DNA of 64,000 bases from Acinetobacter calcoaceticus (lineage in GTDB: Bacteria > Pseudomonadota > Gammaproteobacteria > Pseudomonadales > Moraxellaceae). A program made the position numbers and the translations under genes. The notes beneath the pieces are model-generated. The model saw only the letters and a list, made by a program, of their open reading frames with translations. It searched no databases and was not told where the DNA came from. Positions 14,856 to 24,861 of this stretch are shown here, piece after piece. The stretch covers positions 620,001-684,000 of the forward strand of contig NZ_LS999521.1 of assembly GCF_900520355.1 (NCBI RefSeq). The letters run 5' to 3'. Every line of letters starts with the position of its first letter. The first letter of the stretch is position 1.

Positions 14856-16991
14856 TTATTGAATATTTTGTTTCTGCTCAGCTTTAGTTTTTAGTAATAC
14901 TGGCGGTGTAAAACGTTCGCCATATTTGGCAGCCAATTCTTCAGCTCGCTTCTGTGCTTTCTCGATACCATATTGGTTGAGGAACTGGATTGCACCTCCG
15001 GTCCACGGAGCGTAACCAATTCCAAATATAGAACCAACATTGGCATCAATCACCGACTCCAATACGCCTTCTTCATAACAGCGTAGAGTGTCTAAAGCCT
15101 GTACAAACAAAATGCGATCAATCATATCTTGCTCAGAAATATCATGATCTTTTTGCCAGCGATTTAAGCCTTCCCAAAGGTGCTTTTTACCATTTTCAGG
15201 ATAGTCATAGAAACCTGCACCCGCTGCTTTACCTTTACGGTTCAATTCATGAATCATGGTATGAACCACTTCATCTACAGGCGTTTTAGGTAAATCTTTA
15301 CCTTCAGCTTGTAATGCTTTACGTGCTTCACTGGCAACATGTTCGGTTAAGGTTAGAGATACTTCATCTTGAATAGCGAGAGGACCTATAGGCATGCCTG
15401 CCTTAAGTGCTGCCATTTCAATACGCGCTGGGTGGACACCTTCAGCAAGTAGACGCATACCTTCTTGAATGAAAGTACCAAATACACGACTGGTAAAGAA
15501 GCCACGGCTATCATTTACAACAATCGGGGTTTTTCCAATTTGTTGTACAAAGTCGTAGGCTTTAGCAAGTGTGTCGCTTGAAGTGTTTTTCCCTTTAATA
15601 ATCTCAACCAACTGCATTTTGTCGACTGGGCTAAAGAAATGTAGTCCAATAAACTTCTGGGCATCTTTACTCGCCGTTGCCAAACCTGTGATTGGTAGGG
15701 TGGAGGTATTCGATGCAAAGATTCCACCTCCAACTAAATATTGTTCAGCTTCTTGAGTGACTTTGGCTTTGAGCTCTTGGTTTTCAAATACGGCTTCAAT
15801 AATTAAGTCACAACCTTGGAGGTCTTCCGCTGAAGCTGTAGCCGTAATCAGAGATAAAACCTGATCACGTTTTTCTGCGGTCATACGACCTTGAGAAACA
15901 CGTTTATCAAGAAGCTTTTGTGAGTAAGCTTTACCTTTCTCAGCATTCTCAGAAGAGACATCTTTCAACACTACAGGAATGCCTTTAATTGCGGCTGAAT
16001 AGGCAATGCCTGCACCCATCATGCCCGCGCCTAGCACACCAACTTTGGTCGCTTGCCATTTGGCAACATCGGCAGGACGGCTAGCCCCAGACTTAATTGC
16101 ATTTAGACCGTGCCAGAACGTACCGATCATATTTTTAGAGATTTGACCGGTGGTGAGTTCGGTGAAGTAGCGAGATTCGATGCGTAAAGCAGTATCTACA
16201 TCGACCTGAGCACCTTCAACCGCTGCCGCCATAATTGCTTCAGGGGCAGGATAACAACCTTTGGTTTTGTCTCTTAACATGGCTGGGGCAATCGCAAGAA
16301 CTTGAGCAACTGCCGGAGTTTTTGGATCGCCACCTGGAATTTTATAACCTTTAACATCAAAAGGTTGTTGAGACTTAGGATTAGCTTTTACCCATGCGAT
16401 CGCTTTATCTAAAAGCTCTTGTTCGTTTTCGGCAGTGTCGTGGATTAAGCCTAAAGTTTTTGCTTTATCGACACCAAACTGCTTGCCTTCCATTAAAAAC
16501 GGGAATGCATTTTGAAGGCCTAGTAAGCGTACCATGCGAACAATACCGCCACCGCCCGGTAATAGGCCTAAAGTAACTTCTGGTAATCCAAATTTACTTT
16601 TAGTGTCATTGATTGCAATACGATGGTGACAGCTTAATGCGATTTCCCAACCACCACCTAGAGCTGTACCATTTAATGCTGCAACCACAGGAATGCCTAG
16701 AGTTTCAATGGCACGTAAATGACCTTTTAGTTTTTCAACCATATTAAAAAAGTCAGTCGCATTTTCAGGCTGAACTTGAATCAGCTCATCTAAGTCGCCG
16801 CCAGCAAAGAAAGTTTTTTTGGCTGAGCGGAAAATAACGCCCGCAAGTGCTGTTTCTGCTTTTAGTTTTTGGGTTGCCTCATCAAGCGAGTCTCGAAACT
16901 CGGCATTCATGGTGTTTGCAGATTGACCAGTTGAATCAAGCGTTAAAATGACAATATTGTCGGCATTTTTTTCGTATTGGATTGCACTCAT
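14856..16991 (-). CDS. FadB/FadJ-like enoyl-CoA hydratase / 3-hydroxyacyl-CoA dehydrogenase
   Basis: A 711-residue multifunctional beta-oxidation alpha subunit. The N-terminal crotonase domain (about 1-190) has the oxyanion segments FFAGGDLDEL and NGTALGGGWEIALSCHHRIA, and PEVTLGLLPGGGG. The NAD-binding 3-hydroxyacyl-CoA dehydrogenase domain starts at VGVLGAGMMGAGIAYSAA near 316; the catalytic His is in LIGLHFFSPVDKM. It hydrates and oxidises fatty-acyl-CoA intermediates. It sits 18 bases downstream of a thiolase gene, forming an alpha/beta unit. Gene order thiolase-then-hydratase and the racemase neighbour suggest a specialised beta-oxidation set rather than the housekeeping fadBA, so I give no symbol. 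Confidence 0.92.
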   Translation of the reverse strand: MSAIQYEKNADNIVILTLDSTGQSANTMNAEFRDSLDEATQKLKAETALAGVIFRSAKKTFFAGGDLDELIQVQPENATDFFNMVEKLKGHLRAIETLGIPVVAALNGTALGGGWEIALSCHHRIAINDTKSKFGLPEVTLGLLPGGGGIVRMVRLLGLQNAFPFLMEGKQFGVDKAKTLGLIHDTAENEQELLDKAIAWVKANPKSQQPFDVKGYKIPGGDPKTPAVAQVLAIAPAMLRDKTKGCYPAPEAIMAAAVEGAQVDVDTALRIESRYFTELTTGQISKNMIGTFWHGLNAIKSGASRPADVAKWQATKVGVLGAGMMGAGIAYSAAIKGIPVVLKDVSSENAEKGKAYSQKLLDKRVSQGRMTAEKRDQVLSLITATASAEDLQGCDLIIEAVFENQELKAKVTQEAEQYLVGGGIFASNTSTLPITGLATASKDAQKFIGLHFFSPVDKMQLVEIIKGKNTSSDTLAKAYDFVQQIGKTPIVVNDSRGFFTSRVFGTFIQEGMRLLAEGVHPARIEMAALKAGMPIGPLAIQDEVSLTLTEHVASEARKALQAEGKDLPKTPVDEVVHTMIHELNRKGKAAGAGFYDYPENGKKHLWEGLNRWQKDHDISEQDMIDRILFVQALDTLRCYEEGVLESVIDANVGSIFGIGYAPWTGGAIQFLNQYGIEKAQKRAEELAAKYGERFTPPVLLKTKAEQKQNIQ

Positions 16992-17009
16992 CTTTTATAT
17001 CCCTAATCT

Positions 17010-18215
17010 TTATACGCGTTCAATAATGGTGGCAATACCCATACCACCACCAACACAGAGCGTAGCTAAACCGCGCTTTTTATTTTGACGTTCAAGCTCA
17101 TCAAGTAGCGTGCCTAAAATCATGGCACCCGTTGCACCTAATGGATGGCCTAAAGCAATCGCACCGCCATTTACGTTGACTTTTTCAGGGGGAACGTTAA
17201 GTTCATTGATAAAACGCATCACAACTGCTGCAAAGGCTTCATTGACTTCAAACAGATCAATATCATCAATGGTGAGGCCAGCTTTTTCTAAAGCTTTACG
17301 TGCAGCAGGAGCAGGGCCAGTGAGCATGATCGTTGGGTCTGTACCAACGAGTGCGGTAGCCAGAACTTTAGCGCGTGGTTTTAAGTTTTGTTCTTTCACA
17401 GCTTTTTCTGAGGCTAATAAAACAACAGCAGCTCCATCAACAATGCCCGATGAGTTACCTGCGTGATGAACATGATTTATTTTTTGCGCTTCAGGATATT
17501 TTTGTAAGGCGATGGCATCAAAACCCATTTGTCCCATCATTTCAAAACTTGGGTTGAGTTTAGTCAGGCCTTCAACTGTTGTATTTCCTTTAATAAACTC
17601 ATCTTTTTCTAAAATCAAAATGCCTGAGTGATCTTTTACAGGAATCACTGATTGATCGAAATAGCCGTTTGCCTGAGCCGCCGCTGCTTTTTGTTGAGAA
17701 TTCACGGCAAATGTGTCTACATCTTCGCGACTATAGCCGTCTAAAGTTGCAATGAGGTCTGCACCGACACCTTGTGGAACAAATGATGATTTAAGGTTTG
17801 TTTCAGGGTCTAACGCCCATGGTCCGCCATCAGACCCCATTGGAATACGTGACATTGACTCAACGCCACCTGCAACAACTAAATCTTCCCAGCCTGAGCG
17901 AACCTTCATTGCTGCCATGTTGACTGCTTCTAAACCTGATGCACAAAAGCGATTGATTTGCACACCGGCAACATCATCATTCCAACCCGCTGCAATCGCT
18001 GCTGTTTTTGCAATGTCACCGCCTTGATCACCAATAGGAGTTACACAGCCCAGCACAATATCGTCGACTTTAGAGGTATCGAGTTGATGGCGTTGCTGTA
18101 ATTCATTTAATAACGTGGTGAGTAAGGTAATTGGTTTTACTTCGTAAAGAGAGCCATCTTTTTTTCCTTTTCCGCGTGGTGTGCGAATGGCATCAATAAT
18201 ATAAGCCTCGCTCAT
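17010..18215 (-). CDS. Acetyl-CoA C-acyltransferase (thiolase, FadA/FadI-like)
   Basis: A 401-residue thiolase that cleaves 3-ketoacyl-CoA to acetyl-CoA and a shortened acyl-CoA. The acyl-acceptor Cys is in [16 protein letters not shown] (near 90), the His in [10 protein letters not shown] (near 350) and the second Cys in [12 protein letters not shown]. Start ATG 18215 is preceded by AAGGAAC and gives the usual [16 protein letters not shown]; a longer in-frame ORF upstream is not needed. It is the first gene of the two-gene unit with the FadB-like protein. Confidence 0.92.
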   Translation of the reverse strand: MSEAYIIDAIRTPRGKGKKDGSLYEVKPITLLTTLLNELQQRHQLDTSKVDDIVLGCVTPIGDQGGDIAKTAAIAAGWNDDVAGVQINRFCASGLEAVNMAAMKVRSGWEDLVVAGGVESMSRIPMGSDGGPWALDPETNLKSSFVPQGVGADLIATLDGYSREDVDTFAVNSQQKAAAAQANGYFDQSVIPVKDHSGILILEKDEFIKGNTTVEGLTKLNPSFEMMGQMGFDAIALQKYPEAQKINHVHHAGNSSGIVDGAAVVLLASEKAVKEQNLKPRAKVLATALVGTDPTIMLTGPAPAARKALEKAGLTIDDIDLFEVNEAFAAVVMRFINELNVPPEKVNVNGGAIALGHPLGATGAMILGTLLDELERQNKKRGLATLCVGGGMGIATIIERV

Positions 18216-18336
18216 AACAGTTCCTTTTTTATTACTTAAACTTTGTTGTGTTTTGAGTGTACTGGTTTTAAAAGGCAACGCAATGACGATAAGCGCACCA
18301 GTCAGGTGATGATTTTTGCCAATAGAAATACAAAAA

Positions 18337-18357
18337 AGCCCAAGTTGAACTTGGGCT
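18337..18357 (-). terminator. Intrinsic terminator after the AraC-type regulator
   Basis: AGCCCAAGTT and AACTTGGGCT form a perfect inverted repeat. On the minus strand it is followed by a run of T, so it ends regulator transcription before the thiolase promoter. Confidence 0.8.
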
Positions 18358-18387
18358 AAATGTGAAACTCGAAAGTGAAGTTAAGAA

Positions 18388-19398
18388 TTAGTGGTAACCG
18401 TGTAGCTGGCGATATAAACCAGGAGTTACACCAGTCCACTTTTTAAATGCGCGGTGGAATGTACTGGTTTCACTAAAACCAACTTGTTGAGCAACATCTT
18501 CAAGTGTTAATTCAGGGTTGAGTAATAAGTGAATAGCCGCATCTCGACGTAAAGCATCTTTTACGCCTTGATAGCTTTTCCCTTCAGCAGCCAAGCGGCG
18601 ACGTAAGGTTTGTGGAGATAAATACAACATTGATGCAACGTCGTTAAGCGTTGGCATTTCTTCACCAATCTGGCTCTTAAGCACTTCACGAATACGAGAA
18701 GTTAGCGAGTTGGTGTTTTTGAATTTTACTAAAAGCTGAGCAGGTGCTGCTTTTAAGAACTCTTCTAGTGTTTTTTCATCTTGGCGAATTGGCAAATCAA
18801 GATAATCAGCCGCAAATGTAATTTCAGTACGCGGTGCATCAAATTGCATGACTGGTGCAAAAAATAATGCATCATATTCATCTGCATGCGCAGGGCGTGG
18901 ATAGCTAAAATGAACACGTTCTAATGGCAAGCGGCGTTCAATTAACCATGATGCTAGACCGTGCCAAATCATGAGCATACTTTCAGTAATGAAATGATCT
19001 GGATCTAAAGTTTTTGGAATGAGCGGAACTAGACGTGCTTCATGTTTGTCACGCTCTAGGCTTACAGACCATTCATCGCCAAATAATTTGTAAAATTGAG
19101 ATGAGAGTTCAAGGGCTTGGCCCAATGTTTTTGCGTGAATAATCAACTGACACATAATGGCAAAAGTGCCCAGACGACGTGGTTGTACATCAAAGCCAAC
19201 GTGTTCATCTTGTGTGACCATCCACAACATTTTTATAAAACGAGTGTATTGTTCTGGTGAGATTCGAGCTTTAGGTTGACGTAATAATTCCGCTTCAATG
19301 CCCACATGTGAAAGGAGTATTTCAACATCCATGCCAAGGCGCTTTACGCCTGTTAAAGCCGCATTCACGAAGTGGATGCTAATCGTATCGCGACTCAT
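18388..19398 (-). CDS. AraC-family transcriptional regulator (Arabinose_bd N-terminal type)
   Basis: A 336-residue regulator. The N-terminal part (about 20-210) resembles the ligand-binding domain of OruR/ArgR-like AraC regulators; the C-terminal part (about 235-332) has two helix-turn-helix motifs, including SQIGEEMPTLNDVASMLYLSPQTLRRRL and LTLEDVAQQVGFSETSTFHRAFKKWTG. I chose ATG 19398, preceded by GAAGGA, giving MSRDTISIHFVNAAL; an upstream extension of 49 codons lacks family similarity. It lies between the beta-oxidation pair and the divergent racemase gene, so it probably controls one or both in response to an acyl-type signal (inference). Confidence 0.9.
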   Translation of the reverse strand: MSRDTISIHFVNAALTGVKRLGMDVEILLSHVGIEAELLRQPKARISPEQYTRFIKMLWMVTQDEHVGFDVQPRRLGTFAIMCQLIIHAKTLGQALELSSQFYKLFGDEWSVSLERDKHEARLVPLIPKTLDPDHFITESMLMIWHGLASWLIERRLPLERVHFSYPRPAHADEYDALFFAPVMQFDAPRTEITFAADYLDLPIRQDEKTLEEFLKAAPAQLLVKFKNTNSLTSRIREVLKSQIGEEMPTLNDVASMLYLSPQTLRRRLAAEGKSYQGVKDALRRDAAIHLLLNPELTLEDVAQQVGFSETSTFHRAFKKWTGVTPGLYRQLHGYH

Positions 19399-19608
19399 AT
19401 TGAATCCTTCAGTCTCTTTGATGTTCACTTTAAATTGACCTAAATGACCGTCTAAAAAAATAAATTGGCTATTTACAACAGAGTAAAAGCACTTTTTACA
19501 TGTTAAATTGCCGAAATGATCAAGGTAAATGGCTGAACATGACATTGTTTTAGAATATTTGCTTAACTAATATAAAAGAAAATATGAATAATAGTGGTTA
19601 ATAAAACG

Positions 19609-20727
19609 ATGACGACAGCATTAAATGGACTTAAAGTTCTCGATTTCTCGACACTCTTACCCGGACCTTTTGCCACAATGTACTTAGCCGATATGGGGGC
19701 TGAAGTCATCCATATTGAATCTCCATCGCGCCCAGATTTAATTCGGATCATGCCACCCTACGCAAATGGACAAGCAACGGCACATAGTTATCTAAACCGA
19801 AATAAACAATCGATTGTTCTCGATTTAAAAGATCTGGCGAGTATTGATCTAATTAAAGCCAAGATTTCCGAATTTGATATTGTCATCGAGCAGTTTCGGC
19901 CTGATGTCATGCGCCGTCTAGGATTAGACTATTCAACGCTTGCAGAGATTAATCCACGTTTAATTTATTGTTCAATTACCGGATATGGACAGACAGGAAG
20001 CTATAAAGACAGAGCTGGGCATGACATTAACTATCTAGCTTTAGCTGGTATTGCTGGGTATAGCGGCCGACAAGACAGTGGTCCACCACCGTTGGGCATT
20101 CAAGTTGCAGATATTGCAGGTGGTTCACTTCATGCTGTCATTGCTATTTTAGCGGCGGTCGTTGAACGTGGTCGCAGTGGTATGGGGCAATATATTGATA
20201 TTTCCATGACTGATTGTGTTGCTAGTTTAAATAGTATGGCTGCATCAGCCACACTTGCTGCACAGGTCGAGCAGGTACCAGAGCAGGGCATGCTCAATGG
20301 TGGCATTTTCTATGATTACTATATGACACAAGATGGGCGCTATCTTTCAATTGGCAGTCTTGAACCACAATTTATGTCAGGTTTATCAATAGCGCTTGAT
20401 CTGCCTTTATTATTACAAAAGGGTGCTTCATTAGATGCCGAAGATCGACAAGAAGTTAAACAAGCTATTCAAGAAAAAATTAAAACCAGAACATTTAAAG
20501 AATGGCATGAAATATTTGCAAATCTTGATGTGTGCGTAGAACCTGTCTTAAGTCTAAATGAGGCGTTAAATTCGCCTTTAGCACAACAACGTGGATGGAT
20601 TGTGGATGTACCATTGCAAAATAATACAGCAGATACAGAACCACAGTTGGCTTGCCCAATTAAGTTTTCAAGATCAAAAATGAGATATTCCTTTATAGGT
20701 CAAAAGCTTGGTGAAGGGCAATGGTAA
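19609..20727 (+). CDS. CaiB/BaiF CoA-transferase family, alpha-methylacyl-CoA racemase-like
   Basis: A 372-residue Family III CoA-transferase fold. The segment AGHDINYLALAG contains the His that acts as one racemase base, VADIAGG the Asp partner, and GGIFYDYYMTQDGRYLSIGSLEPQF is the typical racemase signature. Alpha-methylacyl-CoA racemases interconvert 2R and 2S branched acyl-CoAs so that they can enter beta-oxidation. The start at ATG 19609 fits the family (MTTALNGLKVLDFS); a GTG at 19594 is possible and neither has a strong ribosome-binding site. It is divergent from the AraC regulator, next to a beta-oxidation pair. Confidence 0.85.
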   Translation: MTTALNGLKVLDFSTLLPGPFATMYLADMGAEVIHIESPSRPDLIRIMPPYANGQATAHSYLNRNKQSIVLDLKDLASIDLIKAKISEFDIVIEQFRPDVMRRLGLDYSTLAEINPRLIYCSITGYGQTGSYKDRAGHDINYLALAGIAGYSGRQDSGPPPLGIQVADIAGGSLHAVIAILAAVVERGRSGMGQYIDISMTDCVASLNSMAASATLAAQVEQVPEQGMLNGGIFYDYYMTQDGRYLSIGSLEPQFMSGLSIALDLPLLLQKGASLDAEDRQEVKQAIQEKIKTRTFKEWHEIFANLDVCVEPVLSLNEALNSPLAQQRGWIVDVPLQNNTADTEPQLACPIKFSRSKMRYSFIGQKLGEGQW

Positions 20728-20775
20728 AGAGCTGAGGCCATTTCTTATACAATGTGTAGTAAGATTATTATTAGA

Positions 20776-20791
20776 TTAATCAATTGATTAA
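20776..20791. promoter_or_regulatory. 16-bp perfect palindrome, candidate operator
   Basis: TTAATCAATTGATTAA is exactly self-complementary and lies 17 bases upstream of the candidate -35 of the porin gene. An operator role is inferred from position and symmetry only. Confidence 0.4.
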
Positions 20792-20807
20792 CATTTTGAA
20801 TAATTTC

Positions 20808-20837
20808 TTTACATAAAATTAGCGTACCCTTTATAAA
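20808..20837 (+). promoter_or_regulatory. Candidate sigma70 promoter of the OprB-type porin gene
   Basis: TTTACA (20808-20813) and TATAAA (20832-20837) are each one base from consensus and are separated by 18 bases, 24 bases before the ATG. Confidence 0.5.
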
Positions 20838-20861
20838 CAAAGACATAAAAGGTATGTAAAC

Positions 20862-22115
20862 ATGAAAACACATAAATCCTTGATGGCTTCCTGTTTATCC
20901 GTTTTATCAATTACTCTTTTTATACAGCACGCACAAGCTGCTGCTGCATTTGACCCAAATAGTCCGTGGATGTTGGGTGATTGGAACGGTCAACGCTCCG
21001 CGTTACAAGCACAAGGTTATGATTTTTCTTTTGGATATACCGGTGAATATGCCGGTATTTTAGATTCAAAAAATACATCTACGCATGGTAGTGCTTATAC
21101 GGGGCAACTTGCTCTAGGAACCCATTTTGATCTAAACAAAATTTTAGGGTGGCAAGATACAGAAGCTCAAATCACATTAACTTATCGTGATGGTCAGTCG
21201 CTTTCTGAGCATTCACCAGCTTTAGCGGGACATTTGAGTTCTGCACAAGAAGTGTGGGGGCGCGAGCAAACTTGGCGTTTAACAGATTTATGGATTAAGA
21301 AAAAATTCATGGATCAAAAATTAGACGTTAAAGTGGGTCGTTTTGGTGAAGGTGAAGACTTTAATAGTTTTGACTGTGATTTCCAGAACTTGGCACTGTG
21401 TGGCTCGCAAGTGGGGAACTGGGTAGGCGATCAGTGGTATAACTGGCCAGTCAGCCAATGGGCAATGCGTGTTAAATATAACTTGCAACCAGACTTATAT
21501 ACGCAAGTGGGTGTATATGAATACAACCCAGAAAATCTGGACCGAGGCAAAGGTTTTAACTTAAGTACAGACGGCTCTCACGGTGCAATTATTCCAGCTG
21601 AAGTAGTCTGGTCACCGAAACTCGGTACACAAAGCATGGCTGGTGAATACCGTTTAGGTTATTACTACAGCACTGCTGATGCTAAAGAAATTACAGATGA
21701 AACCAAAAACTCTCATAAGCAAGGTGTTTGGGTTACTGCAAAACAAAAATTATTCCAGCCTGCTGATCAAACAGACCGTGGTTTGACCGGTTTTGTGAAT
21801 CTGACATTCCACGACTCTGATACCAACAAAATTGATAACATGCAAAATGTAGGCTTAGTCTATAAAGGTTTGCTCAATCAACGTCCTCAAGATGAGTTGG
21901 CATTAGGTGTTGCGCGTATCCATATCAACGATGATTGGAACGATGTCCAAAATAAAGAATACGACACTGAATACAATACCGAGCTTTACTACGGTATTCA
22001 TGCTACCAACTGGCTGACTATTCGTCCGAATGTACAATATGTTCGTCATGTGGGTGCATTAAAAAATGGTGATAATACTTGGGTAGGCGGTGTTAAATTC
22101 TCAACCGCATTCTAA
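20862..22115 (+). CDS. Carbohydrate-selective porin, OprB family
   Basis: A 417-residue outer-membrane protein. Residues 1-26 are a signal peptide ending HAQA. The mature N-terminus FDPNSPWMLGDWNGQRSALQAQGYDFSFGYTGEYAG is characteristic of OprB, and the sequence ends in an aromatic C-terminal residue (STAF), as in outer-membrane barrels. OprB channels admit glucose and related sugars to the periplasm. It precedes the glucose dehydrogenase gene by 174 bp, so the pair probably supplies and oxidises sugar in the periplasm. A candidate promoter is at 20808-20837 with a palindrome upstream. Confidence 0.9.
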   Translation: MKTHKSLMASCLSVLSITLFIQHAQAAAAFDPNSPWMLGDWNGQRSALQAQGYDFSFGYTGEYAGILDSKNTSTHGSAYTGQLALGTHFDLNKILGWQDTEAQITLTYRDGQSLSEHSPALAGHLSSAQEVWGREQTWRLTDLWIKKKFMDQKLDVKVGRFGEGEDFNSFDCDFQNLALCGSQVGNWVGDQWYNWPVSQWAMRVKYNLQPDLYTQVGVYEYNPENLDRGKGFNLSTDGSHGAIIPAEVVWSPKLGTQSMAGEYRLGYYYSTADAKEITDETKNSHKQGVWVTAKQKLFQPADQTDRGLTGFVNLTFHDSDTNKIDNMQNVGLVYKGLLNQRPQDELALGVARIHINDDWNDVQNKEYDTEYNTELYYGIHATNWLTIRPNVQYVRHVGALKNGDNTWVGGVKFSTAF

Positions 22116-22289
22116 GCGTATTTACTACTAAAACGGATTGTCGAGATTAAATCACTGATTGAAATAACTTGACCTTCCGTTTTTTGTTTATGCCTGAGTT
22201 TTGTTTTAGATGTATCGATGATGCCGAATTTTTAATTAAAAGTTTGGCCTATCTTTCCGATAAAAATGATGATTGATAAGAGGTGGTTT

Positions 22290-24695
22290 ATGACTCAACC
22301 TACTTCAAGATCAGGATTAACGACTTTTACCGTAATTATTGTTGGGTTATTGGCGTTATTCCTGTTAATTGGAGGTATTTGGCTCGCTACATTAGGCGGT
22401 TCAATTTACTATATTATTGCTGGTGTATTACTCCTTATTGTTGCATGGCAACTCTATAAGCGCGCTTCCACAGCATTGTGGGTGTATGCTGCTTTAATGC
22501 TAGGCACCATTATTTGGGGAGTCTGGGAAGTTGGAACTGACTTTTGGGCTCTTGCACCTCGTTTAGATATTTTAGGTATTCTTGGTTTATGGTTATTGGT
22601 TCCAGCTGTAACTCGTGGAATCAACAACCTTGGATCAAGTAAAGTTGCCTTATCTTCAACGTTAGCAATTGCAATCTTGTTGATGGTCTATTCGATTTTC
22701 AACGATCCGCAAGAAATTAATGGTGAAATCAAAACACCTCAGCCGGAAACTGCTCAAGCTGTACCTGGTGTTGCAGAGAGTGACTGGCCAGCTTATGGTC
22801 GTACTCAGGCAGGTGTGCGTTATTCTCCGTTGAAACAGATTAATGACCAAAACGTAAAAGATTTGAAAGTTGCTTGGACTTTACGTACTGGCGATCTTAA
22901 AACGGATAATGACTCTGGCGAAACAACCAATCAGGTTACTCCGATTAAAATCGGTAATAACATGTTTATCTGTACGGCTCATCAGCAATTAATTTCGATT
23001 GATCCTGCTACAGGTAAAGAAAAATGGCGTTTTGATCCGAAGCTTAAAACGGATAAATCGTTCCAGCATTTAACTTGTCGTGGTGTGATGTATTACGATG
23101 CAAACAACACAACTGAGTTTGCAACAAGTCTTCAAGGCAAGAAATCTAACTCTACGCAATGTCCGCGTAAGGTCTTTGTTCCTGTTAATGATGGCCGTTT
23201 AGTTGCTGTAAATGCAGACACTGGTAAAGCATGTACTGACTTCGGTCAAAATGGTGAAGTGAACTTGCAAGAGTTTATGCCATATGCTTATCCAGGCGGT
23301 TACAACCCAACATCTCCAGGTATTGTGACTGGTTCAACCGTGGTGATTGCTGGTTCAGTAACAGATAACTACTCAAATAAAGAGCCATCTGGTGTGATTC
23401 GTGGATACGACGTTAACACTGGTAAACTTCTTTGGGTATTTGATACAGGCGCGGCAGATCCAAATGCAATGCCAGGTGAAGGTACGAACTTTGTTCATAA
23501 CTCACCAAATGCGTGGGCACCTTTAGCATACGATGCCAAACTTGATATCGTTTATGTGCCAACAGGTGTAGGTACTCCAGACATCTGGGGTGGTGACCGT
23601 ACTGAGCTTAAAGAGCGTTATGCAAACTCAATGTTAGCGATTAATGCCTCTACAGGTAAGTTGGTATGGAACTTCCAGACAACCCATCACGATTTATGGG
23701 ATATGGATGTACCATCGCAACCATCTTTAGCTGATATTAAAAATAAAGCTGGTCAAACTGTTCCTGCAATCTATGTATTGACGAAAACAGGTAATGCCTT
23801 TGTTCTTGATCGTCGTAATGGTCAACCAATTGTTCCTGTGACTGAGAAACCAGTTCCACAAACAGTTAAACGTGGACCACAAACTAAAGGTGAGTTCTAC
23901 TCAAAAACTCAGCCATTCTCTGACTTGAACTTAGCTCCACAAGACAAATTGACAGATAAAGATATGTGGGGAGCCACTATGCTTGATCAGCTCATGTGTC
24001 GTGTTTCTTTCAAACGTCTAAATTACGATGGTATTTACACTCCACCATCAGAAAACGGTACTTTAGTTTTCCCTGGTAACTTAGGTGTATTTGAATGGGG
24101 TGGTATGTCAGTTAACCCTGACCGTCAAGTTGCTGTAATGAACCCGATTGGTTTACCATTCGTAAGCCGTTTAATTCCTGCTGATCCAAATCGTGAGCAA
24201 ACTGCAAAAGGTGCGGGAACTGAACAGGGCGTACAACCGATGTACGGCGTACCTTATGGTGTAGAAATTAGCGCATTCCTATCTCCGCTTGGTTTACCTT
24301 GTAAACAACCAGCTTGGGGATATGTTGCAGGCGTTGATTTAAAAACTCATGAAGTGGTATGGAAAAAACGTATTGGTACAATTCGTGACAGCTTACCGAA
24401 CTTGTTCCAGTTACCAGCTGTGAAAATTGGTGTGCCTGGTTTAGGCGGTTCAATTTCTACTGCCGGTAATGTCATGTTTGTTGGTGCAACTCAAGATAAC
24501 TACATACGTGCGTTTAACGTCACTAACGGTAAGAAACTTTGGGAAGCACGTTTACCAGCTGGTGGACAAGCAACACCAATGACGTATGAAATCAATGGCA
24601 AGCAATATGTTGTGATTATGGCCGGTGGTCATGGTTCATTTGGTACGAAAATGGGCGACTATTTAGTGGCTTATGCCTTACCAGATAACAAATAA
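22290..24695 (+). CDS. gcd: Membrane-bound PQQ-dependent glucose dehydrogenase
   Basis: An 801-residue quinoprotein that oxidises aldoses to lactones in the periplasm and passes electrons to ubiquinone. Five membrane helices occupy about residues 1-140. The rest is an eight-bladed PQQ propeller beginning DWPAYGRTQAGVRYSPLKQIN, with the Trp-docking repeats and the signature TTHHDLWDMDVPSQP near 465. The length equals that of the known Acinetobacter enzyme. ATG 22290 follows GAGGTGG; an in-frame upstream ATG is less likely. No PQQ biosynthesis gene is in the window. A strong terminator follows. Confidence 0.97.
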   Translation: MTQPTSRSGLTTFTVIIVGLLALFLLIGGIWLATLGGSIYYIIAGVLLLIVAWQLYKRASTALWVYAALMLGTIIWGVWEVGTDFWALAPRLDILGILGLWLLVPAVTRGINNLGSSKVALSSTLAIAILLMVYSIFNDPQEINGEIKTPQPETAQAVPGVAESDWPAYGRTQAGVRYSPLKQINDQNVKDLKVAWTLRTGDLKTDNDSGETTNQVTPIKIGNNMFICTAHQQLISIDPATGKEKWRFDPKLKTDKSFQHLTCRGVMYYDANNTTEFATSLQGKKSNSTQCPRKVFVPVNDGRLVAVNADTGKACTDFGQNGEVNLQEFMPYAYPGGYNPTSPGIVTGSTVVIAGSVTDNYSNKEPSGVIRGYDVNTGKLLWVFDTGAADPNAMPGEGTNFVHNSPNAWAPLAYDAKLDIVYVPTGVGTPDIWGGDRTELKERYANSMLAINASTGKLVWNFQTTHHDLWDMDVPSQPSLADIKNKAGQTVPAIYVLTKTGNAFVLDRRNGQPIVPVTEKPVPQTVKRGPQTKGEFYSKTQPFSDLNLAPQDKLTDKDMWGATMLDQLMCRVSFKRLNYDGIYTPPSENGTLVFPGNLGVFEWGGMSVNPDRQVAVMNPIGLPFVSRLIPADPNREQTAKGAGTEQGVQPMYGVPYGVEISAFLSPLGLPCKQPAWGYVAGVDLKTHEVVWKKRIGTIRDSLPNLFQLPAVKIGVPGLGGSISTAGNVMFVGATQDNYIRAFNVTNGKKLWEARLPAGGQATPMTYEINGKQYVVIMAGGHGSFGTKMGDYLVAYALPDNK

Positions 24696-24713
24696 AAAGC
24701 TTCTCTTGAAAGG

Positions 24714-24738
24714 GCCCGGATTTATCCGGGCTTTTTTT
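24714..24738 (+). terminator. Intrinsic terminator after gcd
   Basis: GCCCGGA (24714-24720) and TCCGGGC (24725-24731) form a G+C-rich stem with a four-base loop, followed by seven T. Confidence 0.92.
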
Positions 24739-24861
24739 ATATCGATTTATATTAAAGCTTATCAATAAAACCGTTATTAAATATGCAAAAAAAGCATTTT
24801 ATTGATGAATAAAAGCTCGCTATGCTATCTGCCTTAATAATGAAACTACTAGCCGTACGCC

